From Ilex aquifolium (taxonomy: Eukaryota; Streptophyta; Magnoliopsida; Aquifoliales; Aquifoliaceae): a stretch of DNA of 64,000 nt. The DNA is taken from assembly GCA_951799425.1 (NCBI GenBank), contig OX637407.1:25169691-25233690 (forward strand), given 5' to 3'. The notes under the pieces are model-generated. The model did not search any database. It worked only from the letters and a program-made list of their open reading frames with translations, and had not been told where the DNA came from. The translations under genes were made by a program, and so were the position numbers. Of this stretch, positions 46,997 through 59,452 are shown in pieces; position 1 is the first letter of the stretch, and every line of letters begins with the position of its first letter.

Positions 46997-48430
46997 TGAG
47001 ATGGACGCTGGGGTCAGCTTGTTGAACCATGCTTAGGTTGAGCCCTTCAACGTGATGGAGAAGGCTTGACATTGTACTGGGTCCTTATCTGTGGAGCTTC
47101 ATTTGGTTTTTGTATGTGTTGAGGTGATCCATATGATCTTTTGTCCCATCAAAGGCCTCCATCTGGGGCATTCTGATCTTCGGTGGGAGGGAGAAGTGCA
47201 ATACTTCAGCAGTAAAAAGGGACTCTGTCTGCTGTATTAAGACGTCCATGGTTATTGAAGTCTTGCCTCTTACAGCCTCCTTCATATGGCTGAGCTCTTG
47301 CTAAATTTCTCTGAAACATTGCTCCCAATATTGTTCTTTTCTCTCTTGCTGGAACGGGGGAAGTTCATTTTTATGAATTCCCCTATTCTGACTTTGCACT
47401 TCATCGTAGTCTTTGTTCCTGGGGGCTCGATGGGCATTGCCCATAGTCTGGCTACGTTCGTCCCCTTTGGTGATGTTCTTTAGGGGGTTGATGCGATGAT
47501 GTTCCCCTATTGAGGATCATCTGGGGCTGGTTGTGCCTTCTGGGGACGTGGGAAAAGATTCAATAACTCCTCATTCTGTTGGAGGAGACGCTGGTTGACT
47601 AGGTGAAGAGTCTCAAGTTCGTTGTTTGGAGGGGGATCTACCATGGGAGGATCAATTTTAGCAGTGGGAAGGAAATCATGAAGACTTTCCTGCTGCCTTC
47701 CGCTGGTAACTTCTTGCTGGTTCTGTAACTGTTGAGGATTCATCTGGCTTCTGCTTATATTGCATGTAGAGACCATCAATTATTGAAGAAAATCAGTATA
47801 TTTGTAATAGGAACAATCGTTCCCACAGACGACGCCAACTGATGGTGTGTATAACGCGATTGAGTAGAATAGGGACTAGAGGATGCTCTGACGAGGTCAA
47901 TCCGAGTTTCAAGGCTCTTGGGAGTAAGGATTTTGGGGACCGGAATCAATCACACAGAAGAATTATAGTGGTTCACCAGTTCGGGAGCTCGGCCAATACA
48001 CTTGAAGGGAGTCTCTTGCTCCTGGGGGATATATTGATAGTGGGGGAGAGATTACACAGTGTTTTGAATAAACTTGCATTGCTTGCCCCCTAGCGAGGGC
48101 TTTGTACAATATTTATAGCCAATTCTGAGTTTAGCCAGATCTAAGGCGAGATCTTAGCCTCTTTCTTGTAATGGTCACTTGATTTGGGTAATGGTTGTGC
48201 GGTATGATGAGGCAGATGTGAATTCGATGTCCGCGTACGTGATTGTTGTTATTGAGGGGTGATACTTGGGGGATGACAACTGTCTTCTGTACCGTCTACC
48301 AAGAAATGCGAGTCCCGGGAGCTCGAGGTTTGGAACTCGGACTCGAGGTCTTCACGTGACTGGGTTCCCAACCTGGGAGATCTGAGCTAAATAACCGAGC
48401 TAAACCTTATGTATTTTTTGGGTACCATCA
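46997..48430 (-). mobile_element. Ty3/gypsy fragment (duplicate of 34867-36297)
   Basis: LTR 48430-47840 (591 bp), leader, and gag pieces 47779-47507 and 47285-47085 (LPPKIRMPQMEAFDGTKDH). Same arrangement and truncation as in block 1, with small indels in each copy. It was duplicated with the block, not inserted independently. Confidence 0.88.
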
Positions 48431-51129
48431 GTAACCATATGAAGGGCTAGGGATATGTAATCGATACAGAATTATCGGGTATGCCCTAATTAGCTTTAAT
48501 AGATTAGAATTGTAATTGGTTGAGTGTCATGGTAAAAAGAATTCGACTATTTACGACATAAACCGAATTATACATGATTATAAATAGGTCATGGATGGAT
48601 TTAACAAATTTTGACATAACACTACCATCGGTCCTATATGATTATATCGGAAATGACGTTTATTTTATTTAGTAACATCAAAGTTACATCATCTATTGCG
48701 TATGTGCAAGCATTTAGAAAATCCAGAGAATTGTCCATAGTCCATACCTGCAAGCTAAAGAAAATGACTGCTTCAAAGGATATTCATAGGTTCTCCCTGG
48801 ATGTTCCATCAGGCTGATGATCTGTAGGTGACAAGTTCTTGTTTTTTTCTAAATTGACTAGTTCATTTCAAACATCTAGGAAGTTTTACCCCAGAGCATA
48901 TCAGGTACACCATATTTGTGGCAGCACCAGAATCAGGATACCACCTTGTAGATAATTCAGGGATTTTTACCACCAGAAAATTTTGTGCTTTGCACCTTAT
49001 GGCTTTCAGGTTTAGTTCAGGCTCGACTCAGATAAGACTCGATTCGAGTTTGATTCATGTTCTAAACGAGTTGAAATTGAATAATTTTTTAGGGTAGTTT
49101 AAAAAAAGAGCTCGGCAAGCTCAGTTCAAACTCACAAAGTTCGACTTGATTATTAGTCCTATTTCGAGATATACCTGTGGCTGGCAAAGGCCCGTCGACG
49201 TTATCTAAATTGTGTTTTATTCACATAAAACTGATTACCAACATATAGTCAGATTCGTGTCGTGTCATGTTTTTTATATTTGAGTTGTGACAACTTATTT
49301 ATTAGGCCGGTTTGGCAGGTGAAGTTGAATAAACAAACCTATACTTCAAAACTTCGTGTTGCTTTTATATCAAATTTGCAGGTCGTGTGAAAAATAATTA
49401 GTCTAGATATATAGGAACCAGGAAGACATTGCCTTACTTATTTAATAACATGAAAGCTGAATTCGACTCAGACTTTTCTAAATGTTCAATCGTTTATAAA
49501 ATTCAGATACTTACGCATACGTGCAAGATAAAGAAAATGACTGCTTCAAAGGATATTCATAGTTTCTTCCTTGATGTTTCATCAGTCCAAGGAATTATAG
49601 GTGTCACATGACAACCGCTTTTTTTGTTGACTATAAGTTGATGAGTTACTTGAAATTATGGGTGTTAAAATATGATACGACCTGTTAACACGATTTAGAG
49701 GATATGAGTCTTTCTTAAACTATCAGTTTAATAAACGAGTGAACTTAACATAACACGATTAATAAACGAATCGGGTATGCATGAAGTCAATCAAAAAATA
49801 CATAATACGATTTGTTTATATATCAGTTATACATGGTTCATACATGACACAAATTCGATATAATATAATTCGTTAGACATGAATTAATAAACGAATTATA
49901 TATTAGTGAAATAGTTTTTAACGACAGAGACCCGTTAAAACTCGACACAAACACATCTCACTCGAGAGGATTGACGGCCTACTTGAAATATCAAGGAAGA
50001 TTTGCTTTAGGTCATATCAGCTGCGGCACAGCTGTTTGTGGCAGGCAGCTAAGGGAAATGAATGTTTATGTTAATATCAGAGGTCCTTCATGGATGTTGC
50101 ATCAAGGCTAAGGGAATGTGATTGGTGCATGCTCACTAGGCCTCCCAAGAGATCGGGTTTGGATTGGATTTCAATCTATCCCAAACCAAATTCTATTAAA
50201 ATGTTTAGATAGCAATTCGTTGGTTTTTTTTTTTCATAATTCATATTCCAATTTGTTAAAAATCGGATATTCGATCCAAAAAATCTATCTTTGTTCTGAA
50301 TAAATCTCTTAAGTTGTATTTTAGTAAATAACATCTAATTTTCAATATAATTTTCTCCAATAATCATTCAATTTCATCATATGTTTATGTATGAGTTACA
50401 TGTATTAGTTATTGTACATGTGTGACGTGATCCATTTTAAATATGAAAATATTATGTATTAAATTTGTGCCTTTTTTTTCCCCAAAATCTATAACATAAA
50501 TCCATGAGCGAATTAGACCTTTTTTTCCCCAAAATCTATAAGCTAAGTGTATTAACGTATTAGACAATAAGTCTGTTTGGAGCTAACTTAAATAGGTAGC
50601 TTTTAAGAGTTTTGAAGTAAAATAAGTCATGTTTGTTTGGATCTTGATTTTTTAACCAGCTTATACAACAGTTTTTTAGACCTAAAAAGACTTATTTTGG
50701 CTGATTCAAGAAACTAATTTTATGAGATTTTCTTTTGACTTTTTAGAGTTTTGTCGCAGGTCTCATATAACTTTTTTATTTATTATATTAAAAAAATATT
50801 ATTAGTGACGTAAAATTTTTTAAAATTTATATTTTGAAAACTATTATGCATAATCTATACATACATGTAATTATTTTTTTTATTTTGACACAAAAAGCTA
50901 GAAAGTCACTCAAAATAAACTTTTTCAATTTTTTCAACATTTTAAAAAATACCTCAAACAGTTTTAGAAGATTTTTTTAACTCTGATTTTAACGAAACTT
51001 TTCAAACCGTAAATTTTCACCTAAAAATGTCAGCTCGAAATTGACCCAAAAAGCTGAGTAATTAACTTTGTATCACGTATTAGTAGCAAACCAACTCATG
51101 TGCCTCAAGAAATTTTTAGATGAATACTA
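48431..51129. other. Spacer between E and copia 3
   Basis: Block homology runs to about 49936, with flank modules at about 48778, 49551 and an orphan at 50073. From 49936 to 51129 the sequence is AT-rich and unique in this window. AGTCTGTTTGGAGC at about 50570 looks like a DNA-transposon end, but no partner was found. No gene. Confidence 0.5.
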
Positions 51130-51577
51130 TGTAAGAAATTTTAATGATTCGTATATGAAATTTAGAACACCTAAATTCAATATTTAGATCATAAACAAGA
51201 TTTAGAACATACATGTATGAGCCATGATATTCGATCTTCAAGTTTCTTTCGCGGAAGGGCAAGGTCTTCATCTCCTTCTTCAGAGTAATAGGCGGCTCTC
51301 AATGGGACAAGCCAATTTAGGGTTCTGAAGTGGAGAGGGGACCTAGCCTGTATTTATAATGAAATCTAATGGGCTCTCCCATTACGGGCTACAATTAGAT
51401 TAAGGCCTACACTTAACCGCCTCAACCACATCAATTAAAAGATGTACATAAGTCCATCAAAATATATCACTTAATAATATTGGACTCATCTCATTTGACT
51501 ATAAATTCAGTCCGTTTTTCACAAACTAAAAATTAACTATCAATTAATGAAAGTCCAATATAGGAAAAATTCCAACA
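51130..51577 (-). repeat. Copia 3, 3' LTR
   Basis: 448 bp. The inner border is followed at higher coordinates by CTCCCACTTGG, i.e. CCAAGTGGGAG on the coding strand, the purine-rich tract. Confidence 0.92.
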
Positions 51578-52278
51578 TTCTCCCACTTGGACAACATTAA
51601 TTGTAGTCATTTAAAATAAAATTAAAATCAAATATATTTTTGAAAAACGACTCTCGGGCTAATCAAACTAAACTCAATGTGGCCACAATAAAAAATAATA
51701 TGGTCCTGAGACAACATCTCAAACACGACCCGGTCTAATAAAACTACTATTTTCGAACCATGACAGCATTTACATCCTTTATTGACATATAACCAATCCA
51801 TGATTACAAAAAATAATAATTCTATTGGCATGGATCAAGATGTTGTACTGTAGCAAGAAAATAACATCTCAATATATGATCTGATAAATATGTTATTTTC
51901 ATTGTCAGTCCTTCAAATGATTTCTCTTTAACAACATGCTTCAACAATAAGCTAGAAAAATCCATTAGCTTCAACAATAAGCTAGTACGTCTCCAAACTT
52001 AAAATCACAAGATTTTCTCAAATGGTGTAATCAGAGACATACTCAATTGACAAAACAGTCATACTTAAGACATACACAAAGTCTTAAAATTTTGTATAAA
52101 ATGACATGTCATAAATGTGCACACATATAACATAGCAATAACATCATGCTAACAATAAGGATAATCATCCAAATATTTATTATTCATCAAATAGATGTAT
52201 CTCAACCATAATGAGTATCAAATATCACATATGAAATTAAATCAATAGTAAAGTTCTTAACACATAAATAAATTCCCA

Positions 52279-55200
52279 CTAACCAAGTCCATCAAAAGAC
52301 CCCAAAATGCACATGTTGTCAACATGTTTCTTAAAAGTTACATGTCTCAGTCTCTTGGTTAAAGGATCAGCAAGCATTGATTCTGTATCAATATGTTCGA
52401 TCACAATGTCCCCTTTCTTCACAAGATCCCTAACAGAAAGATATTTAATTTTCATATGTTTAGACCCACTAGAATGTTTGTTATTCTTTGAGAAGAACAC
52501 AGCTGCACTATTATCACAATAAATTTTTAGTGGTTTAGAGATGGAATCAACAATCATAAGTTTTGAAATAAAATTCCTTAGCAATATAGCTTGTGTTGTA
52601 GTTCCATAACAAACTACAAATTCAGCTTGCATAGTGGAAGAAGCTGTGAGAGTTTGTTTAACACTATTCCATACTATTGCTCATTCAGCTAACATGAAAA
52701 TATATCATGAAGTGGATTTTAAATCATCCTGACACCCAGCAAAATCTGAATCTGAGTAGCCAATCACCTCAAGACTATCAACTCTCCTATAAACAAGCAT
52801 GTAATTTTTTGTTCTTCGCAAGTATCTCATTACTTTCTTAGCTGCCACCCAGTGATCTAATCCTGGTTTAAAAAGATATTTGCCAAGAACACTAACTGCA
52901 AAAGCAATGTCAGGCCTGGTACAAACATGTGCATACATTAAACTGCCAACAACACTCGCATAAGGTATATTTTTCATAGACTCCTCATCAAGATCATTCT
53001 TGGGGCATTGACTTAAACTGAATTTATCACCTTTCACAACAGGTACATCCCCAAACTTACAATTATGCATATTAAATCTTTGAAGTACACGATCTATATA
53101 TGTCCTTTGAAAAAGTCCCAACAATCCCCGACTCCTATCCCGATGAATTTGAATGTCTAACACAAAATATGTTTCACCAAGATCTTTCATGTCAAATATT
53201 TTGCACAACAATTGCTTAATCTCATGAAGTAAGCCCAAATCATTACTTGCAAGCAAAATATCATCAACATAAAGAACAAGAAAAATAAATTTGCTCCCAC
53301 TTACCTTAAGATATATGCATTGATCCATCTTATTTTCAACAAAACCAAGAGAACTTACTATCTCATCAAATTTCAAGTACCACTGACGAGAAGCCTGTTT
53401 GAGGCCATAGATAGGCTTCTTCAACTTGCACACTAATTATTATTTCTCATTCTCCTTAAAACCCTCAGGCTGCATCATATAAACTTCTTCACTAAGCTCA
53501 CTATTCAAGAAAGTTGTCTTCACATCCATCTTGTGAAGTTCTAGATCAAAATGAGCTACTAATGCCATAATAATCCTGAAAGAATCTTTAGTAGAGATAG
53601 GTGAGAAAGTTTCATTAAAATCTATACCTTCCCTCTGGTTATACCCTTTTGCTACCAATATAGCCTTAAATATTTAAATCTTACCTTTGAAGTCCATCTT
53701 AGTTTTAAACACTCATTTGCAGCCACTGGGTTTACTTCCCTCAGGAAGTTCTACAAGCTCTCACACTTCATTGTGTGCCATAGAATGCATCTCATCTTTC
53801 ATGGCACCTACCCACATATAAGACTGATGACAAGTAATAGAATCATAGTATGTTACATAATCAACAATATCACCAATATTATAGTCACTTTCCCCAAGGT
53901 ATACATAATAATCATCATAAATAATAGGTCTCCTCGGTCTTGTAGACCTTCTCAAGGAAATTTCAGTAGTAGGCTCTAAAGGCCGAGGAGCCTCAGTAGG
54001 AATAGAAGGGTCAATTGCAGGAACATGAGGATCAATCACTGGAGCAGGAAAATTAACAACAGGAGCAGGTATAATATTCTCTTGCACAACAGGTAAAGGA
54101 ATAGAAACAAATTTATCTTACTTATGCTCACTAATAGGCTGCGAGCAACCAACATTAGCAACATTAAGCTCCAGAAATTTTGCTGTTAAGGACTCAATAA
54201 TTTTAGTACCACGTGTAGGACAATAGAACCGGTATCCTTTCGAATATTCTGGGTAACCTATGAAGAAACAACGAGTAGTTATAAGATCAGTCTTTTTCTA
54301 AAAAAGGTTATAAATTTTGACCTCAGTAGGATAACCCCAGACTCGAAAATGGTTAAGACTTGGTTTCCTATTGGTCCATAATTCAAAAGGTGTCTTTGGA
54401 ACAAATTTGCTAGGAACTCTATTAAGAATGTATGAAGCCTTTTTAATGGCTTCTCCCAAAGATAATCGGGTAAGTTACACCTACTCATCATGCTCCTCAT
54501 CATGTCTTTAAGAGTGTGATTATGCCTTTCAGTCACACCATTCTACTCGGGACTACCAGACATGGTATATTGGGCAACAATTCCACAATCTTGCTGTTCA
54601 GACATGTCATGTTTACCATAATACTCACCACCACGGTCAGACCTAACAATTTTGATGACTTTTCCTAATTGTTTCTCTACCTCAGTCTTGAAAATTTTAA
54701 ACTTTTCAAGAGAATCAGATTTTTCATTAATTAAATAAATATATCCATAACGAGAGAAATCATCAATAAATGTAATAAAATATTTATTACCACACAAGGT
54801 ACGTGAGTAAGATCCATTGATGCCAGTGTGAATGATTTCTAAAAGATCTAGACCGCGAGTTGCACTTTTCTTCTTAGTCTTGGTCAATTTTTCTCTAATG
54901 CAGTCAACACAAGTTTCAAGGTCTCCAAAATCAAGGGGAGGAAGAATGTCATTTTTTATTAATCTTTCCATTTTTTCTCTAGAAATGTGACCCAAACGTT
55001 TATGCTACAGTTGTGAAGATTTTTCTTTAACGAGAGGTCTCTTAGATACAACATTCACACTATTTGAAAGATCATATTCATTATTGGTAGTCAAACATAT
55101 ACTATAGAGACCATCTCTGATAAAACACAATGACCAACAATTTTGGAATTTAAAGACAATTGAGTTTTTACCATTACTAAAATTAAAACAATATCCAATT

Positions 55201-56246
55201 TTATCAAGCAAAGAAACGAAAATCAAATTCCGCCTAAATGACGGTACGTAAAAAGTATTTTCTAAAACAAGTTGAAAATCTGTGTCTAAATTCAACCTAA
55301 CAGTTCATATGAACTCAACATGGACTTCATTAGTATCTCCTACTTTAAGCTTGGCTTCCCCTTCACTTGACCTCCGTTTGCTTGTGAATCTTTGTAAAGT
55401 CATGGCGACATGAACAGAAGCCCCACTATCAATCCACCAAAAATTTAATGGGACATTAACAAAATTGGATTCAAAGCAAACAAAGGCTAGTGATAGTGAG
55501 TTACCTTCTTCTTTATTCTTCTTTTCTAACCAAGACTTGAATCGAGTGCACTTACTTTTCTTATGACTGCTTTTCTTGCAAAAGTAACACTTGACATCTT
55601 TTCAAATGGCAGCCTTAGGACCTCTCACATTCTGACCAGTACCATGCCTTTTAAAATCCCGACCATTCTTTGGAGCATAATGATTAAGTTTTCTTTTATT
55701 TCCCTGCTACCCACATTTGAAACTAGATTTAGGCTGAGAAACAAACAAGACAGTTTCATTATTTTCTTTTCTAAGTTTTTCTTTCTCAGAATCACACTTG
55801 GAGATAAGATCATTAATTGTCCAGGACTCATTTTGGGTATTATAGGCAGTTTTAATTTGGCTAAACTCAGGAGGCAAAGAGTTAAGAGTGTGATGAACAA
55901 TGAAATCATCAGGAATAACAATTTTGAAGGCTTTGAGTTTGGTTTGAACATGGACCATTCTAAGGATATATTCCCTAACACCACCTATATTGTCATGTTT
56001 CATACTCGTTAATTCATTTATTAGGCCCCCAGCTTCAGTCTTATTGGATACCTTGTATCTCTCTCCTGTAGCGGTGAAGAACTCCTTAGCATTCTTGGTT
56101 TCAGGCAAGCCACTCATAAGGTGTTCAGAGATAGGCCTTTTTATGGCAATCATACTCAGCTGATTAGATTTCTCACACTTTGCATAAAGTTCTTTTTTTT
56201 CAGGGGAGCTTTTACTATTAGGTTTAGCAGGTTCATTCTCTTTCAA
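52279..56246 (-). pseudogene. Copia 3 gag-pol remnants
   Basis: Gag lies at 56246-55707 (UBN2-type, MIAIKRPISEHLMSGLPE). Integrase pieces are at 54995-54279 (zinc-binding end CVDCIREK, FIDDFSRYGYIYL, RSDRGGEYYG, TERHNHTLKDMMRSMM). Reverse transcriptase is at about 53658-52705 (MVAKGYNQREGIDFNETFSP, YGLKQASRQWYLKFDE, LYVDDILLASND) and RNase H runs from about 52740 (GYSDSDFAG) to 52279. Stops and frame shifts separate at least eight fragments, for example just before NGVTERH in the integrase. All domains are in copia order; inactive. Confidence 0.9.
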
Positions 56247-57817
56247 GACAAAATCTATATCAACAATTCACAGGGCAAACTCAATGTCTTGTTTCAATCT
56301 CTTATAATTAGAACCAATCAAGATTTAAATGTTGGCATTATTGTTATTCACAACAAAAGAGAATGTTCAAGACAACGAGAATACAAATATTTAGAAAAAT
56401 TGGGCAATAAATAAATAAAATATGTTTTGAACATAATAAGTCATATTTTATTAAGAGAGTTCAAATACATCACTACAAACTCCCCTTTGGGTAGAGAATG
56501 CAATATGCTATAGACCCTCTCTTCCATGAAACTAACCAATGAGAATGCTCAAGTTTCGAAAAATCTATCCCCTTTTGGCAAATAAACCTTCTAGACTATT
56601 GCACCTCTAATACAATGCTTCATGACATCTCCAAATTATAATACACAATAACCCCCTTTGGGCAGGTAATTATGTATTATAATTTGGAGACCGTCCCGTA
56701 ACAAAAGCATGAGAAAAACCTATAAATTTTAATGAATAGACCACTTTGGTGGCAACCATCCATCTCAACCTATATAATTTTTTCAAACCAGGATATTTTC
56801 ATGACATCTTTAAATTACAATATAGAATAACCTCATTTGGACAGGTAATTATATATTATAATTTAAAGACCATCCCGTGACAAAAGTATTTGAAAAACCT
56901 ATAAATTTTAATGAATAGACCACTTTGGTGGCAACCATTCATCTTAACTCATAGAATTTCTCAAACCGGAATATTATAACAAATTGCCCATAATTAAGTA
57001 TCATGTGATCAATCAATATGAGATACTAATCAATATGTATCTCTTTAAATCACTCATCATCAATCGTTGCATTCAGGTCTCAATTCTATTTTTACTTTTG
57101 AAAATTAAGCAATTAAATTCACATCTACCAACATTTAATAAATAATATGTAGATCATAAAAAAATTTCATCATATAAATCACTAGGTACTAAAATTAGAA
57201 TTGTACAAACACCCTCTACAAATTATAACAATTCAATCAAAGTTACATCAATATGAGAAAATAATTTGTATGAGTAAAACATATATCTATTTGTCAACAA
57301 GACCCATAAATAACTAATAATTATTTAATAGGTTAGATCGAATATAACATAATCAATGAAATAATCCCACTCTCATTATGATATTAAACAAAATAATTTT
57401 TTTTCAATTTATAGAGAAGAAATATATTAAAAAAAAAAAAACAGAGGAGCATGACTTTCAACTTCAAAATTAACTTTGTAATAAAAGGTCTAAACCATAT
57501 ATGGTCTGCCACCAACAAGTCAAACAAGGATTTAACCCAAGAACCAATCCAGCCAGCAAGCCCCAAACTTTCATAGTTCTTGCTATCTCAGATTTTGAAT
57601 TGATTGATTCAATACTTGCATGACCATAAAGATAACGTAATAAAAAAAAACAAAAATTTCTAGGGTCTGCCGCCTATGTTTATGAATGTCTTGCGGCTCA
57701 GTTGATGATTAACTGTATGTAACGACGACACTTTGATTAAATTTAATATGATGAATAAAAATTTAAAAAATAAATTTTGTTGGTTTTAAATTCATATATG
57801 ATGTCTTTGATACTACA
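56247..57817 (-). other. Copia 3 untranslated leader
   Basis: No open frame of note. Contains the 179-bp tandem duplication and otherwise AT-rich sequence up to the primer site next to the 5' LTR. Confidence 0.6.
56620..56978. repeat. 179-bp tandem duplication in copia 3 leader
   Basis: CATGACATCT-AAATTA-AATA starts two adjacent units. The CAGGTAATTAT word falls at 56663 and 56842, and both units share ACCTATAAATTTTAATGAAT and CCACTTTGGTGGCAACCAT. Noticeable divergence indicates an old duplication. Confidence 0.88.
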
Positions 57818-58279
57818 TGTAAGAAATTTTAATGATTCGTATATGAAATTTAGAATACCTAAATTCAAGATTTAGATCATATATAAGATTTAGAACATAC
57901 TTGTATGAGCCATGATATTTGATCTTCAAGTTTCTTTTGCGGAAGGACAAGATCTTCATCTCCTTCTTCAAAGTAATAGACGGCTCTCAATGGGACAAAC
58001 CAATTTAGGGTTCTGAAGTGGAGAAGGGACCTAGCCTGTATTTATAATGAAATCTAATGGGCTCTCCCATTACGGACCACAATTAGATTAATGCCTACAC
58101 TTAACCGCCTCAACCATATCAATTAAAAGATGTACATAAGCCCATCAAAATAGATCACTTAATAATATTGAGCTAATTTCATTGGACTATAAATTCAGTC
58201 CGTTTTTCACAAACTAAAAATTAACTATCAATTAATAACTATCAATTAATAGAAGTCCAATATAAAAAAAATTTCAACA
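57818..58279 (-). repeat. Copia 3, 5' LTR
   Basis: 462 bp, aligned end to end with 51130-51577 apart from a 14-bp ATTAATAACTATCA duplication. Contains a TATTTATA-type box read inverted at about 58039. Confidence 0.92.
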
Positions 58280-58284
58280 TACTA

Positions 58285-59452
58285 CACACCACGTGGCCTG
58301 ATCCATGTGGTGTGTACTTCTAATTACACACCACTAAAACACCGGAGAAATTTTTAGGTGAGCACTACACAGCTTGTGGCTTGACCCTATGACATAGTGC
58401 TCATCTAAAAGAAAATTGCTATCTAGACTTAATTTAAGAACCTAAAAATGCAGTATTTTATTAGATGTACAGACCATGTAGGTCAAGCCACCATCTGGTG
58501 TGTGATACTCACCTAAAATTTTCTCCTTGTCTCCGATGGTATTTAATATCTAAAAAACTGTCAAATAAAATGCGTCCCAAGTTAAAATATCACAAAGGAA
58601 AATGCTATTTGGATCTAAAAATCTGACATAATTTGCTGACCTAATGACGTGGCTTCATTGGAACCATTGGGTTAACACCAAGTTCCAATGTTTGATGGAA
58701 CCCACAGTCAATCCAAAGGTCATGGTGAATTAGGTCAGCAAATTAGGTCAATAAATTAGGTCCCAATAGCATTGCTCTATAACAAATACAGCCCCGTTCC
58801 GGGCCATCGCATGGGAGTTGATGACCTTGCAAAACTTGTGGCTAGCCAGCCCCCATTTGGCTTAACTCGTGCACTTGAATTGAACATTCTAGACGTATAT
58901 ATGACTCAACACTTGATGATATCTAAAACAGAAAAGAAATACATACTTTTAACTAGTCCAACAAAAAATTCATAAAGAATCATATACTACACTAATTAGT
59001 TTTGCAATGGTATTTTGCAAACCTGATTCATTTTCTACCTGGTCGAATGGACAAGCCGATTCAATGATTCCGAGAAGCAATGCTTCAATTCAAATACAAA
59101 AAAAAAACAAAAAAAAAACATCAACTAAGCAACTTCGCAACTTTCATGTGTCAAGGTCAAACGACGAAAGATTACACCATTATATAGTATAAAACATATT
59201 GTTGACTATCGGTTACAAAGCCATTGACCAAGGATCACAGGGCTATATGATCAACTAAGTGTTTCTGAAACCAGCACAACGAAGAAAAAAATGCAATTTA
59301 GAAATCAAATGACAGATTGACATAATCTCATCTTAAATAAGTGAACTGAAAATTGAAGTAAAACCAGAACAAGGCCTCTAAAACATTGACATTCCCTAAA
59401 CAACACACACAAAGAGCTTTTGAATATGTATGAAACAAGATGACACATAACT
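58285..59452. other. Spacer with hairpin and MITE, 3' flank of gene F
   Basis: A palindrome (ACACACCACGTGG..CCATGTGGTGTGT, about 58284-58317) follows copia 3. From 58448 the sequence matches block 1 (37870 on), interrupted by the insert at about 58579-58802. No gene. Confidence 0.55.
58601..58773. mobile_element. MITE, 173 bp, with 18-bp terminal inverted repeats
   Basis: The left end AATGCTATTTGGATCTAA pairs with the inverted right end AATGCTATTGGGACCTAA (16 of 18). It is present only in block 2. The target duplication could not be fixed, so the superfamily is unassigned. Confidence 0.7.

Larger units (their letters stand above)
51130..58279 (-). mobile_element. Ty1/copia retrotransposon 3, complete borders, decayed coding
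   Basis: The element is 7150 bp. LTRs are 51130-51577 (448 bp) and 57818-58279 (462 bp, including a 14-bp repeat expansion), starting TGTTG and ending CTTACA on the coding strand. A perfect target duplication TACTA flanks it (51125-51129 and 58280-58284). I count about 29 substitutions between the LTRs (about 6.5%), so it is much older than copia 1. The primer site is mutated (TAGTATCAAAGAC). An unusually long leader of about 1.5 kb (56247-57817) separates the LTR from gag. Confidence 0.94.

Noticed and set aside
50540..51060. Possible DNA transposon starting AGTCTGTTTGGAGC
   Set aside because: No inverted partner end or target duplication could be identified.
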